The position numbers were made by a program, and so were the translations under genes. From the NCBI RefSeq assembly GCF_944321625.1, contig NZ_CALUMA010000066.1, forward strand, positions 1 through 44,010: a DNA stretch of 44,010 bases, read 5' to 3'. The notes below the pieces were generated by a model. The model did not search any database. It was given only the letters and a program-made list of their open reading frames with translations, and was not told the origin of the DNA. Positions 19,001 through 27,382 of the stretch are shown here, one piece after another (the first letter of the stretch is position 1; every line of letters begins with the position of its first letter). The DNA is from an uncultured Slackia sp. (GTDB taxonomy: Bacteria; Actinomycetota; Coriobacteriia; Coriobacteriales; Eggerthellaceae).

Positions 19001-19044
19001 GCGTTTGATGCATCTTTGAGCCGTTCAGAAAACAGCGGAATCGG

Positions 19045-20262
19045 TTAGCGTTTGTTGAACGGCGTCAGCGTGGCGGGCATGCCGTTTTCGTAGACCAGCT
19101 TGGGTTCGCCCTGGATGAGCGGGCGGAAGTAGTCCATGGCCTCCTGCGTGATGCCGGCGTAGTTCGGTAGGATCCACTCGGCGGGGAAGTGCTTCACGTA
19201 GTTCGCGAAATCCTTGGCGGGGCCGGCGAAGAACTCGGCGTTGTACACGCCTGCCGCCATGTCCTCGGCGCTGCGGGGACGAATGCCCACGACGGCGCTG
19301 GTAAACGCGGGGTTCGCGGAGCGCATGTGCGCGCTCATGCCCAGCTCATAGGCCTCGGTCACATCCACCAGACTCTGTGCGAAGTTGCTGGAGCGAGCCG
19401 CGCGCGAAAGGTCCTGAACCACGCCGCGGGGCACGATGCCGGCATCGATGATCATCTGCTTGAGCGTGGCGCCCGCGCCGCCCAGCACCGCATGGGCAAA
19501 GCCGTCGTTGGCGGTATCGCCCGCAGAAAGGTACGTGCCATCGGCATAGTGCGCACCTTCGCTCACCACGATGTAGCATTCGCCCTTCTCGTCGAACTTT
19601 TTCTGCACCTCGGCGAGGAACGCCTCCTTGTCAAAGTCAACCTCGGGCAGCACCAGCAGGTCGACGTCGCCGGTGAAGCAGCAGCTTGCGGCCAGCCAGC
19701 CGGCGTCGCGGCCCATGGTTTCCAGCACGAACACCTCGGGGCGAGTATAGGCGGCGTAATCCAGATAGGTCGCATGCGTGATTTCGCAGGCCACCTTGGC
19801 GGCGCTGGCAAAGCCGGGGCAGTGGTCCACGGGCACCAGGTCGTTGTCCACGGTCTTGGGGATGCCGATGAAGCGCTTGGAAATACCGTTCTCGCGTGCC
19901 CACTCGCTGAGCGCGTCCACGGTGTCCATGGAGTCGTTACCGCCGATGTAGAACATCGTCTCGATGTCGTGTGCGTCCATGACTTCCACCAGGCGCTTAT
20001 AGTCGGCATCGTTGCCGCGCTTGAGCTTGTAGCGGCACGTGCCCAGCGCGCTCGACGGGGTTTGCTTGAGAATCTTGATGTCGCGACCGGAAAGGTCGGT
20101 CAGGTCGTAAAGCTTGTCGTCCAGCACGCCCTCGATGCCGTGCAGGCCGCCGAATACGCGGTCGTACACGGGATTAAGCTGGTTGGCGCGCACGACGCCG
20201 GCCAGGCTTGCGTTGATGACGGCGGTAGGGCCGCCGGATTGCGCGACGAGGCAGTTGCTCAT
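19045..20262 (-). CDS. pfp: Pyrophosphate-dependent 6-phosphofructokinase
   Basis: A 405-aa protein; ATG preceded by AAGGAG. The opening CLVAQSGGPTAVINASLAG is the nucleotide/PPi loop of the family. The motif GGNDS in place of the ATP-enzyme GGDGS, with IPKTVDNDL, marks PPi specificity. FVLETMGRDAGWLAA is the substrate-binding MGR motif. The enzyme reversibly phosphorylates fructose-6-phosphate using pyrophosphate in cytosolic glycolysis, the usual form in anaerobic Coriobacteria. It is followed on the same strand (upstream) by a HAD phosphatase gene 45 bases away, so the pair may be co-transcribed. Confidence 0.93.
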   Translation of the reverse strand: MSNCLVAQSGGPTAVINASLAGVVRANQLNPVYDRVFGGLHGIEGVLDDKLYDLTDLSGRDIKILKQTPSSALGTCRYKLKRGNDADYKRLVEVMDAHDIETMFYIGGNDSMDTVDALSEWARENGISKRFIGIPKTVDNDLVPVDHCPGFASAAKVACEITHATYLDYAAYTRPEVFVLETMGRDAGWLAASCCFTGDVDLLVLPEVDFDKEAFLAEVQKKFDEKGECYIVVSEGAHYADGTYLSAGDTANDGFAHAVLGGAGATLKQMIIDAGIVPRGVVQDLSRAARSSNFAQSLVDVTEAYELGMSAHMRSANPAFTSAVVGIRPRSAEDMAAGVYNAEFFAGPAKDFANYVKHFPAEWILPNYAGITQEAMDYFRPLIQGEPKLVYENGMPATLTPFNKR

Positions 20263-20307
20263 GGTGTGCTCCTTCGTACAGGTTGGAAAGCTTTTTCGAT
20301 TATAGCT

Positions 20308-21021
20308 TTACTCTTCCATATCCGCGAAGCTTGCCACTACGGCGTCGGAAAGCTCCTCGATTTCATCCACGTTGTGGGCTGCCGTGTGCTCATGCACGGC
20401 GATTACGGGGAATCCTGCGCGTTTGGCGGTTTCAATGGCGTGCAGCGAATCCTCTATCACCACGGTTGTCTCGCGCGGCGTGCCCAGCTCGCGCAGCGCC
20501 CACTCGAACACGTCGGGCTGGCTTTTGCTCACGCCCACTTCGGGGCAGGTGTACACGTCCTGGAAATGGTGCGCGATGCCCAGCCGATCAAGCGCGGGCA
20601 CCACCAGCTCTTTCTCCGATGCGGTGGCGATGCACATGCGCACGCCTGCGGCATCGAGCGCGTTCAGCATGTGCGCCACGCCGGGCTTGAGGGGGATGAG
20701 CTCGAGGTACGGCTTGCGCATGCCGTCCATAATGGCGTCGTAAACCTCGTCGGCAGATTCGGGCAGGCCGTATTTGTCCTTTACGTAGACGGCGGCTTCC
20801 TCAAGGGTGAGCGTCTTGAAATTCTCGTGGTCGACGGGGTCGGATTCAATCCCGCGCTCGGCGAGGTAGTTGGGCCCCAGGCTATCCCAGTAGTCCATGG
20901 AGTCCACCAGCGTGCCGTCCAGATCGAAGATCGCGCCCGAAAACGCTTCGGGCGCGCCGGGGTTCACGCGCGTGGGGTAAAGGTCGGCAATGTGGAATGT
21001 GCCGGGTGTGGCATTGCTCAT
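20308..21021 (-). CDS. HAD-superfamily phosphatase (beta-phosphoglucomutase-like)
   Basis: A 237-aa protein; ATG 21021 has GAAAGG upstream, whereas the longer frame would need a TTG. Motif I is FDLDGTLVDS (residues ~31-40), motif II CIATASEKELV, motif III Lys within GVSKSQPDVFEWAL, and motif IV VVIEDSLHAIETAKRAGFPVIAV. The helical cap between motifs I and II is the subfamily IA type, as in phosphoglycolate phosphatases and beta-phosphoglucomutases. It probably dephosphorylates a small sugar phosphate. Proximity to pfp suggests, but does not show, a role in sugar metabolism. Confidence 0.88.
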   Translation of the reverse strand: MSNATPGTFHIADLYPTRVNPGAPEAFSGAIFDLDGTLVDSMDYWDSLGPNYLAERGIESDPVDHENFKTLTLEEAAVYVKDKYGLPESADEVYDAIMDGMRKPYLELIPLKPGVAHMLNALDAAGVRMCIATASEKELVVPALDRLGIAHHFQDVYTCPEVGVSKSQPDVFEWALRELGTPRETTVVIEDSLHAIETAKRAGFPVIAVHEHTAAHNVDEIEELSDAVVASFADMEE

Positions 21022-21133
21022 AACGGGGCCTTTCGTGCTCAAGGAAGATTCAGCCTATTGTAGGATACGGCGCAAGACAGCGGGCAAAATGGGGGTAAAA
21101 CTTCTCAGCTGCGCCTCCTTCTATCGAAAATCA

Positions 21134-21257
21134 CCTCAATATCAGGGTTTTCGGTGTGTTGCCGAGTAGAGAGGGTTTTCTTTCTGAATCGGCCCAGGTC
21201 AGAGCATTGCATTATTTCGGCTATTTCATGCAATCTTCCAAAACCCTGATATTGAGG
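21134..21257. repeat. MITE-like element with 18-bp perfect inverted termini
   Basis: CCTCAATATCAGGGTTTT at 21134-21151 is repeated in perfect inversion at 21240-21257, with partial similarity continuing outward (AAAATCA/CATTTTT). Inside is a second smaller inverted repeat, ATTGCAT/ATGCAAT. The element is AT-richer than its flanks and contains no gene. The size (124 bp) and symmetry resemble a miniature inverted-repeat transposable element or a large operator. It lies in the 416-base gap between the HAD and flavoprotein genes, where I see nothing else but an unclear promoter. Confidence 0.65.
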
Positions 21258-21437
21258 CATTTTTGATGCTAGAGCATCAATGCAGGGTGGGCGCCTCCGG
21301 CGCATCGTCGGGATGCGCCGCCGCCCGTTGCTGAATCGTTGGGGTCCAATTCCTCGCACAGCGGTATCATGGACGTATGGATATGCATTGGCGGGCAGGC
21401 TTCTGACCGGGGCTTGCCGCGTGGTAAAGGGGGAATC

Positions 21438-22058
21438 ATGAAAGCGTTGCTCATCAACGGCAGCCCGCACAAGATGGGTTGCACTTACACCGCGCTCGGC
21501 GGAGTCGAAACGGGCCTGCAGGAGCAGGGCGTTCAGGCCGATATCATGTGGCTGGGCACCGGCGCCATTTCGGGATGCTTGGGCTGCGGCAAGTGCATCA
21601 AGGACGGACACTGCTTTATCGATGACGTGGTGAATCAGGCCATCGATGACGTGAAGAACTATGATGCGTTCGTGTTCGGCACGCCGGTGCACTTCGCGGC
21701 GGCGTCGGGCGCCATGACGTCGTTCATGGACCGCCTGTTCTACGGGCGCGGCAAGCTGTTCGCGGGCAAGCCGGCAGCGGCGGTGGTGTCGTGCAGGCGC
21801 GGCGGCGCGAGTGCGGCGTTCGACCAGATGAACAAGTATTTCACCATCTCCAATATGATGGTTGTGGGCGGTCCTTACTGGAACCAGGTGCACGGCAACA
21901 CGCCTCAGGAAGTCCTGCAGGATGAGGAAGGCATGCAAACCATGCGCACGCTCGGTCGCAATATGGCGTGGCTGATGAAGTGCATCGACGCCGGCAAGCA
22001 GGCGGGCATCGAGTTCCCCAAGTTCGAGCGACCCATCAAGACGAACTTCATTCGCTAG
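21438..22058 (+). CDS. Iron-sulfur flavoprotein (Isf-like NAD(P)H-FMN reductase)
   Basis: A 206-aa protein; ATG preceded by AAAGGGGGAA. The opening KALLINGSPHKMGCTYTAL is the FMN phosphate loop of the NADPH-dependent FMN reductase/flavodoxin fold. The compact cysteine motif CLGCGKCIKDGHC (C-x2-C-x2-C-x5-C) matches the [4Fe-4S] site of archaeal-type iron-sulfur flavoproteins (CX2CX2CX4-7C). FGTPVHFAAASGAMTSFMDRLFY is the conserved FMN ring region. Such proteins pass electrons from ferredoxin or NAD(P)H to O2, quinones or nitro-compounds in anaerobes. The redox partner is unknown. It stands alone, between a repeat and a strong hairpin. Confidence 0.88.
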   Translation: MKALLINGSPHKMGCTYTALGGVETGLQEQGVQADIMWLGTGAISGCLGCGKCIKDGHCFIDDVVNQAIDDVKNYDAFVFGTPVHFAAASGAMTSFMDRLFYGRGKLFAGKPAAAVVSCRRGGASAAFDQMNKYFTISNMMVVGGPYWNQVHGNTPQEVLQDEEGMQTMRTLGRNMAWLMKCIDAGKQAGIEFPKFERPIKTNFIR

Positions 22059-22114
22059 CGCGTTTTCCGGAGGGTGGATAACGCGTTCCCGGAGGGCGAT
22101 TGCAAAAAAACAAC

Positions 22115-22154
22115 AAATGAGGGCGGCGAGTCGCAGGGCTCGCCGCCCTCATTT
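22115..22154. terminator. Long perfect hairpin after the flavoprotein gene
   Basis: AAATGAGGGCGGCGAG (22115-22130) pairs perfectly over 16 bp with CTCGCCGCCCTCATTT (22139-22154). A run of seven A before the left arm makes it a good terminator on the minus strand; on the plus strand the T-rich tail is just the ATTT. Just upstream, two short copies of GCGTT-TCCGGAGGG-type sequence repeat at 22058-22100. The rest of the 22059-22394 gap holds only the toxin-antitoxin promoter. Confidence 0.7.
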
Positions 22155-22350
22155 GCAGCAAAAACGTCTTATCGAAACCGGAGCGCGGCCTACCTGCACC
22201 GCCTAGGCACGGCTATCCCGTCATTTCGACGCTAAAGCGCCCACCATCGCCAAAATTAACGTCAAGATGACGGGATATGCTAGCAAGCTCAATATCCAAT
22301 CAAATGGCAAGCCTCCATGATGGTCATGTAAGTGACATAGTGTGTTGTGG

Positions 22351-22381
22351 TATACTGTGTTGTACATAGAATGTTGTACAT
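22351..22381 (+). promoter_or_regulatory. Promoter and repeated operator of the toxin-antitoxin operon
   Basis: TATACT (22351-22356) is a likely -10. It is followed by two copies of TGTTGTACAT (22358-22367 and 22372-22381), 14 bases apart, with a weaker third copy upstream (TGTTGTGGTAT from 22343). Repeats of this kind over a promoter are the usual binding sites of an autoregulating antitoxin. Confidence 0.55.
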
Positions 22382-22394
22382 CAGGGAGGCTGCT

Positions 22395-22688
22395 ATGAAC
22401 GAAGCTATGGTCACGGGTCGCATGGGCGCCGAAAAAAAGGCGCGCGGCGGGCGCATCCTGCAAAAGAGCGGACTGAGCGCTTCCCAAATTATCAACCTCC
22501 TTTACGATCGGCTTATCAGCGAGGGAAACGCGGATTTTCTTACTGACGAACGCCCTCGCGATAATGCGGCATGGGAGAGCGCGGCGCGCTTCGTAGATTC
22601 TCTTTCCGTGAGGCAAGAATCGCGTTTCGATGATATGACTAAGGCGCAGATTCGCGTGGAGCGCCTGAAGAGCCGGGGGCTGATGTGA
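22395..22688 (+). CDS. RelB/DinJ-like antitoxin
   Basis: A 97-aa protein; ATG with GGGAGGC upstream was chosen over an upstream in-frame start within the operator. The N-terminal ~45 residues (MNEAMVTGRMGAEKKARGGRILQKSGLSASQIINLLYDRLI) have the shape of a ribbon-helix-helix RelB/DinJ antitoxin: beta strand, helix, then GLSASQIINLLY. The rest is a polar tail that would wrap the toxin. It is expected to neutralise the PIN toxin encoded one base downstream and to repress the operon. The residue assignment to RelB/DinJ is by pattern only. Confidence 0.75.
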   Translation: MNEAMVTGRMGAEKKARGGRILQKSGLSASQIINLLYDRLISEGNADFLTDERPRDNAAWESAARFVDSLSVRQESRFDDMTKAQIRVERLKSRGLM

Positions 22689-22689
22689 T

Positions 22690-23154
22690 ATGGTCCGCGC
22701 AAAATTGCTGGTGGATACCAATGTTTTGATCGACTATCTATCGATGCGTGAGCCTTTTTATGACGAAGCGCGTCTGCTTATGATCGTGGGCCGTGTAGGG
22801 GAATTCGAACTGTGGATGACGTCGTCCCAGGTGACGGATTTGATTTATATCTTGAGCGACGGCGGCAAGCAGTCGCTCATGCCTTCCGTGCTGGAGCGCC
22901 TGCGGGGCTTGCGCACTTTTGTGGAAGTGTTTGCCGTAGGCGGGGCAGAGGTCGATCGCATGTTGGCATCCGCCTGGAAGGACCCTGAGGATGCGTTGAT
23001 GTTCGAATCGGCACTCAGCTTGAAGGCCGACGCCATCATCACGCGCAACGCGAAAGATTTCGAGAGTTCGCTCGTGCGGGCGATGACGGCGCGGGAGTTC
23101 TTCAACTGGCTTCGCGACGAAAAGGGTGTCGACTATCAAGAGGTGGTGTTCTAA
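22690..23154 (+). CDS. PIN-domain toxin (VapC-like RNase)
   Basis: A 154-aa PIN protein. The first acidic residue is in LLVDTNVLIDYL (Asp9), with later acidic positions in KDPEDALMFESAL and the conserved ADAIITRNAKDF near the C-terminus. PIN toxins are Mg2+-dependent RNases that cut tRNA or rRNA. It follows the antitoxin stop by one base. The pairing of a RelB/DinJ-like antitoxin with a PIN toxin, rather than VapB, is a mixed combination. The pair is lower in GC than its neighbours, suggesting transfer. Its stop overlaps the convergent aminopeptidase stop. Confidence 0.85.
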   Translation: MVRAKLLVDTNVLIDYLSMREPFYDEARLLMIVGRVGEFELWMTSSQVTDLIYILSDGGKQSLMPSVLERLRGLRTFVEVFAVGGAEVDRMLASAWKDPEDALMFESALSLKADAIITRNAKDFESSLVRAMTAREFFNWLRDEKGVDYQEVVF

Positions 23155-24479
23155 AACGCCCAGTTGCCGTTGCGGAAGATGGGCACGCGCTCGCCGTCGG
23201 CTTTGATGCCGTCGATGTTCAGGTCTTCGGTGCCCACCATGAAGTCCACATGCGTGGCGCTTTTGTTCACGCCGGCGGCCAGCAGGTCTTCGGCGCTCAT
23301 CTCAAGTCCGTCTTGATAGCAGTCAGGGAAGCCCTGGCCCAGCGCCATGTGGCAGCTGGCGTTTTCGTCGTAGAGCGTGCTGTAGAACAGGATGCCCGTG
23401 TCGCGGATGGGGCTCTTGAACGGAACGAGTGCCACCTCTCCCAGGCGGCATGCGTTCTCATCGGTGTCCACGATGGATTGCAGCACGTCCTGCCCGCGTT
23501 CGGCACGCACCTCCACCGCGCGGCCATCCTCGAATCGCACGCTGAAGTTCTCGATGAGGCTGCCGTTATAGGCAAGCGGCATGGCGCTGACCACCGTGCC
23601 CTCGGCGCGCAGGCGGTCGGGCGTGGTAAAAATCTCTTCGGTGGGCATGTTGGGGAAGAATTGTACGCCGTCCACCGTGGTATCGCCGCCACCATTCCAC
23701 AGGTGTTCGGCGGGCAGCCCCACGGTGATATCGGTGCCGTGGGAATTGGTGTAGTGCAGCGCGTCGAAGCGCTGGCTGTTGAGCCATGCGCAGCGCTCGG
23801 CAAAGCTCTGGCGGTGCGCACGCCAGGCGGCGATCGCTTCGGCGGGGTCATCGGAATCCACGCGCACGGTATGGAAGATGGCCTCCCATAGCTTCGCTAC
23901 CGCAGCGGTTTCCGACAGGTTGGGGAACACCTTGCGCGCCCACTTGGGGCTTGCGGCACCCGCGATGCACCACACGCAGCGCCCGAAGTCCATCGCGTCG
24001 TAGAACTCGCTGCATGCCGCGTGTCCCGCTTGGATGCGCGCCGAAATCTTGCGCGTATCCACGCCCGCCATGGCTTGCGGGTCGTCCGAATCAATGGTGA
24101 GCACGGCCGCCCCGCCGCGTGCCATGGAGTTGTTGAGCTCGGCCAGCCAACTGGGGAATTCCTCAAACACGCTCATGTCGCAGTGGTCGTAGTGCATGCG
24201 CTCGATTGTCTCGTCGGAAAAGCGTACGGTCACATGGCGTGCGCCCAGGTCATACGCCTCTTGCGTAATCAAGCGCACGAGGGGCGCCGCTTCAAGATTG
24301 GCGCGCACGAACAGTTCCTGTCCGGGACGCAGGGCGCAGCCCGCTTCCACGATAAGACGCGCGTACGCACGCATGCGGTGCTCGAGAGCATCGGGGTCCT
24401 CGAAAGGCGAATGCTCTGCCGCCAACTCGGCTTTCGCAATCTCAGCGTGTGCCGTGAACGCCTGCGAGATGATGTCCAT
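23151..24479 (-). CDS. M29-family metallo-aminopeptidase
   Basis: A 442-aa protein; ATG preceded by GGAGG. It matches the M29 (AmpS/PepS, aminopeptidase T) family along its length: YARLIVEAGCALRPGQELFVRANLEAAPLVRLI at the start; metal-site segments NMPTEEIFTTPDR, LIENFSVRFEDGRAV, GEVALVPFKSPI, STLYDENASCHMALGQG and HVDFMVGTEDLNIDGI. The enzyme is a cytosolic dimeric exopeptidase with a two-metal centre, releasing N-terminal residues from peptides. It is probably co-transcribed with the unknown gene 33 bases upstream. Confidence 0.92.
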   Translation of the reverse strand: MDIISQAFTAHAEIAKAELAAEHSPFEDPDALEHRMRAYARLIVEAGCALRPGQELFVRANLEAAPLVRLITQEAYDLGARHVTVRFSDETIERMHYDHCDMSVFEEFPSWLAELNNSMARGGAAVLTIDSDDPQAMAGVDTRKISARIQAGHAACSEFYDAMDFGRCVWCIAGAASPKWARKVFPNLSETAAVAKLWEAIFHTVRVDSDDPAEAIAAWRAHRQSFAERCAWLNSQRFDALHYTNSHGTDITVGLPAEHLWNGGGDTTVDGVQFFPNMPTEEIFTTPDRLRAEGTVVSAMPLAYNGSLIENFSVRFEDGRAVEVRAERGQDVLQSIVDTDENACRLGEVALVPFKSPIRDTGILFYSTLYDENASCHMALGQGFPDCYQDGLEMSAEDLLAAGVNKSATHVDFMVGTEDLNIDGIKADGERVPIFRNGNWAF

Positions 24480-24512
24480 AGGTAATCCTCCGTTTGATCT
24501 TCTGCGATACGG

Positions 24513-25016
24513 CTATCGATTGCACAGTTCTGTAAGCGCCCGCCTCGCCACATCGAAGAGACGCTTGTAATACTCGTATTCGGGGATGATGACCCAGTCT
24601 TCAGGGCGCTTGAGCGAGGCTTCGTCCATGATGCGCGCATACATGCTTTGCATGCGTCTACCTGGCATGACGTCGAGCATGCCGCTTTCTCCGCACAGCC
24701 AGAACTGCGCCTGGGCAAAGCCTTTGCCCCTGATTACCCTATGAGGCTCGATTATCACGCTGTAGTAATCCCGGGGTGGGTTGGGGTGCCATGCGATGAC
24801 GCATGTTTTCTTGAGGCCGAAGAACGATGCCGGCGCCAGGGTCTCCACCTCTGCGGCGACGGGCAGATTCAAGCGTACGGCTGTGCGCTCGATGGCCTCG
24901 ACGATGTCTTCAGCATGCGTTTTTGCGGGCATGCGGCAATTCGTGAACAGGTCGTATTGCGAGGGCGCTTCGGGAAGGTCTTGGGGCGAGAAGATGCTCG
25001 ATCGTTTGATGGTCAT
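24513..25016 (-). CDS. Hypothetical protein upstream of the aminopeptidase
   Basis: A 167-aa soluble protein with no recognised family. Start ATG 25016 is favoured by GAAAGGC; a longer frame begins at 25073. It contains aromatic-rich segments (DYYSVIIEPHRVIRGKGFAQAQFWLCGESG, DWVIIPEYEYYKRLFDVARRAL) and two scattered cysteines in that half. No signal peptide or membrane helix. It is 33 bases from the M29 aminopeptidase gene on the same strand, which suggests an operon but not a function. Confidence 0.7.
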   Translation of the reverse strand: MTIKRSSIFSPQDLPEAPSQYDLFTNCRMPAKTHAEDIVEAIERTAVRLNLPVAAEVETLAPASFFGLKKTCVIAWHPNPPRDYYSVIIEPHRVIRGKGFAQAQFWLCGESGMLDVMPGRRMQSMYARIMDEASLKRPEDWVIIPEYEYYKRLFDVARRALTELCNR

Positions 25017-25244
25017 GGCGTGCCTTTCGAAGGGTGCAGCGCGAATCGTTTGCCTATGCGCCGCCTTCGGCAATTGTAGCGCTCACAACACGCAGCAGCG
25101 CGATTTGTAGCCGAGCCGAAATGCGGCGTTGAGGGTTACTTGGGGTTTCTGGGCGCGGCGGGTTGATTTGACACCGAATTCGAGCATTGCATGCCTACGT
25201 GTGGTACGGTGGTCGAATCGACGGTTTTTAAGATTGGAGCAGAT

Positions 25245-25874
25245 ATGGTAAGCGAGAAGGAATTTCCTGAGCTTCAGGGCATCGAGCAGGTAAGTTCGGG
25301 CTGGCTCAATAAATACATCCTCAAGTTTCGTTTGCCTAACGGGCGTGATTACCAGTACGAGGCGGTTTCGCGCAAGCCGCTCGACGTATACAAGACCGAG
25401 CTCGAAACGCCGGGGCCGGTGGAGCCGCAGGTGGATGCCGTGTGCATTGTGGGCTTCACGGCCGAGGGATCGTTTCTGCTGATCAAGGAGTTCCGCTTCC
25501 CCATGAATCGCGAGTGCATCGCGTTTCCTGCCGGCCTGCGCGATGCGGGCGAAACTGTGGAGGAGTGCGCTTCGCGTGAGTTGCGCGAAGAGACGGGCTA
25601 TGACCTGGCGCGCAATGCCGACGGCACCCCGGTGCATATCCACAGTTTCGTGCAGCCTGGCTTCTCGTCGCTCGGCATGGGCGACGAAAGCATTGCCATG
25701 GTGTTCGCCCAGGTGGAAAAGGTGGGCGAGCCGCGCGCTGAATCGACGGAGTTCATCGAGGTGTTCGAGCTCCCTCGCGCCGACATCGCGCAGTTCCTGC
25801 ATGAGAATCGTGCCCCGCTTTCCATTCGTGCCCAGCTGGTGCTTGAGATGGTGGCGTGCGACCCGTTCGCATAA
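25245..25874 (+). CDS. NUDIX hydrolase (ADP-ribose pyrophosphatase-like)
   Basis: A 209-aa protein; ATG 25245 has GGAG upstream. The NUDIX box is complete: G-LRDAG-E-TVEECAS-RELREETGY, residues ~103-125, preceded by EFRFPMNRECIAFPAGL, which is typical of ADP-ribose pyrophosphatases. It would hydrolyse ADP-ribose or a related nucleoside diphosphate sugar in the cytosol with Mg2+. A poly(ADP-ribose)-glycohydrolase-like gene lies ~0.7 kb away on the other strand, a possible functional link in ADP-ribose turnover. Confidence 0.9.
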   Translation: MVSEKEFPELQGIEQVSSGWLNKYILKFRLPNGRDYQYEAVSRKPLDVYKTELETPGPVEPQVDAVCIVGFTAEGSFLLIKEFRFPMNRECIAFPAGLRDAGETVEECASRELREETGYDLARNADGTPVHIHSFVQPGFSSLGMGDESIAMVFAQVEKVGEPRAESTEFIEVFELPRADIAQFLHENRAPLSIRAQLVLEMVACDPFA

Positions 25875-25985
25875 GAGTTTTGGGACGAATCGCCCATGCT
25901 GTGTATTTCTCTCCGAACGAGTCGGCTGTTTAATCGAGGGCAACAGAACTAACGGTGCCGTTTGGCTTCGAAGAAAGGGACGATT

Positions 25986-26426
25986 ATGGCCGCAAAGAGG
26001 GAATTCCCCATGGAGAAGAGCGTGATGCTGGAGAAGATGCGTTGCAACATCCCGCCTTCGGCCGATTTCCAGGACAACATCGAGATCATCGACGTGACCG
26101 AGCCGGGTTACGTGCACTTCACCATGGACGTGCCTGCGTGCCTGGGCAACTACCACGGCGGCATCCACGGCGGCACCGCATATTTCATCAGCGAAATCGC
26201 GTCGGGCTTCGCCACCTACACGCTGGGCTCCGACAACGTGTGCCAGAGCGCGAGCATCAACTTCGTCAAGGCCGCGCCGTGCTGCAAGGTGGACGTGACG
26301 ACCGAGCCCGTCCATGCGGGTCGCTCCACTGCCATCATCCGCGTGACCGCGCGCCAGGCCGAAACGGGCAAGCTGCTGTTTACCACCATGCATAACATGT
26401 TCCTGCTGGGGCCGATCGAGGGCTAA
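25986..26426 (+). CDS. PaaI-type hotdog thioesterase
   Basis: A 146-aa protein; ATG preceded by GAAAGGG. The hotdog core is seen in GNYHGGIHGGTAYFISEIASGFATY, with the HGG motif that starts the central helix in PaaI thioesterases, and in the C-terminal strand GRSTAIIRVTARQAETGKLLFTTMHNMFLL. It likely hydrolyses an acyl- or aryl-CoA thioester in the cytosol; the substrate is unknown. A terminator follows directly. Confidence 0.88.
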   Translation: MAAKREFPMEKSVMLEKMRCNIPPSADFQDNIEIIDVTEPGYVHFTMDVPACLGNYHGGIHGGTAYFISEIASGFATYTLGSDNVCQSASINFVKAAPCCKVDVTTEPVHAGRSTAIIRVTARQAETGKLLFTTMHNMFLLGPIEG

Positions 26427-26456
26427 AGCCAAACGGTTCGCAGCCAAACGCATGAA

Positions 26457-26486
26457 AAGAGCCGACCTACGGGTCGGCTCTTGTTG
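26457..26486. terminator. Terminator between convergent thioesterase and PARG genes
   Basis: Perfect stem AAGAGCCGACC (26457-26467) with GGTCGGCTCTT (26472-26482), loop TACG, then GTTG; A-rich on the other side, so probably used in both directions. Confidence 0.85.
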
Positions 26487-26527
26487 TGCATGGGTGCTGC
26501 TTTTGTGCGCGGATTGATGTTTCGACT

Positions 26528-27382
26528 CTACGAGCGCAGCGTGATGCCTTCAGGGAGTTCGAAGTCCAAGGTGAAGCCTTCGTCCTCTTCCTCCTCGGTG
26601 GGGGCGGACTGCTGCACGACCGGCTTCTTGGGTTGGCCGAATGCGGCATCGAACGCGGAGAAGTGCGCACGCGGCACAGCGAACACGACATTCGCTACCG
26701 CGCCGGGATGCGCGGTAATCCACTCCTTGAACAGGGCGATCGTGCGCTCCTCGTCGCCTGCCTCGCGGCCGCAGCCGAACGCGCCCACGACGAGCGTTTC
26801 GATCTCGTGGGCGGCAGCAATGTGCATGATGGCCTCGATGCGGTCGGCCAGAACCTTGTCGCACTCCGCCTCGGAGCGGTGGTTCTCAAGCGCGCGCTGA
26901 CGGTTAGGCTCGGCGATGACCAGCACGTCGGCGGCCTTCATCTCGCCGTCGCGCGTGAACACGATGCCTTCCAGATACAGGGCACGTCCCGTGAACAGCT
27001 GGCCGCACTGGTAGCCGCGGTTGGCGTCGTAGTACGCACGCTTCATGCCGCGCAGCACGGGATAGAGGTTGCTGCTGGCGCACAGAATCTGCTCGGGGCC
27101 AAACGCACCGTCCTCGTAGGCGCCGCCGGGGCGCGTGAACGATGCGGGGTCCACCACCAGCGTCTTGCCCTCGGCGCGATGCACGACGTTCGATGCGAAG
27201 TCGGTGGTCGCGCGAGTCGTGGTTGCCTCAAAGGCAGGCTCGGGCAGTTCAAGCGCACGGCCATCGCCATCTTCGTAGATGACGGCGCTCTCGATTGCCG
27301 CCGCGGTTTCCTTCGCGAACACTCCGTTCACAAGCGCCAGATGCTTGGCTGCTTCGGCGCGACGTTCGTCCCTGGTTGGCAT
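26528..27382 (-). CDS. Microbial-type poly(ADP-ribose) glycohydrolase-like protein (TIGR02452)
   Basis: A 284-aa protein; ATG 27382 has GAGGAGG, so a much longer open frame to the right is a shadow. The macrodomain-like core shows VVDPASFTRPGGAYEDGA, then ILCASSNLYPVL, and later ADVLVIAEPN and ETLVVGAFGCGREAGDEE. In active bacterial PARGs the loop GGG followed by QEE carries the catalytic Glu; here it reads GGA and PEQ, so the second Glu is Gln. The protein may therefore bind ADP-ribose rather than cleave it, or use another residue. Its C-terminal ~30 residues are an acidic tail. Confidence 0.85.
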   Translation of the reverse strand: MPTRDERRAEAAKHLALVNGVFAKETAAAIESAVIYEDGDGRALELPEPAFEATTTRATTDFASNVVHRAEGKTLVVDPASFTRPGGAYEDGAFGPEQILCASSNLYPVLRGMKRAYYDANRGYQCGQLFTGRALYLEGIVFTRDGEMKAADVLVIAEPNRQRALENHRSEAECDKVLADRIEAIMHIAAAHEIETLVVGAFGCGREAGDEERTIALFKEWITAHPGAVANVVFAVPRAHFSAFDAAFGQPKKPVVQQSAPTEEEEDEGFTLDFELPEGITLRS

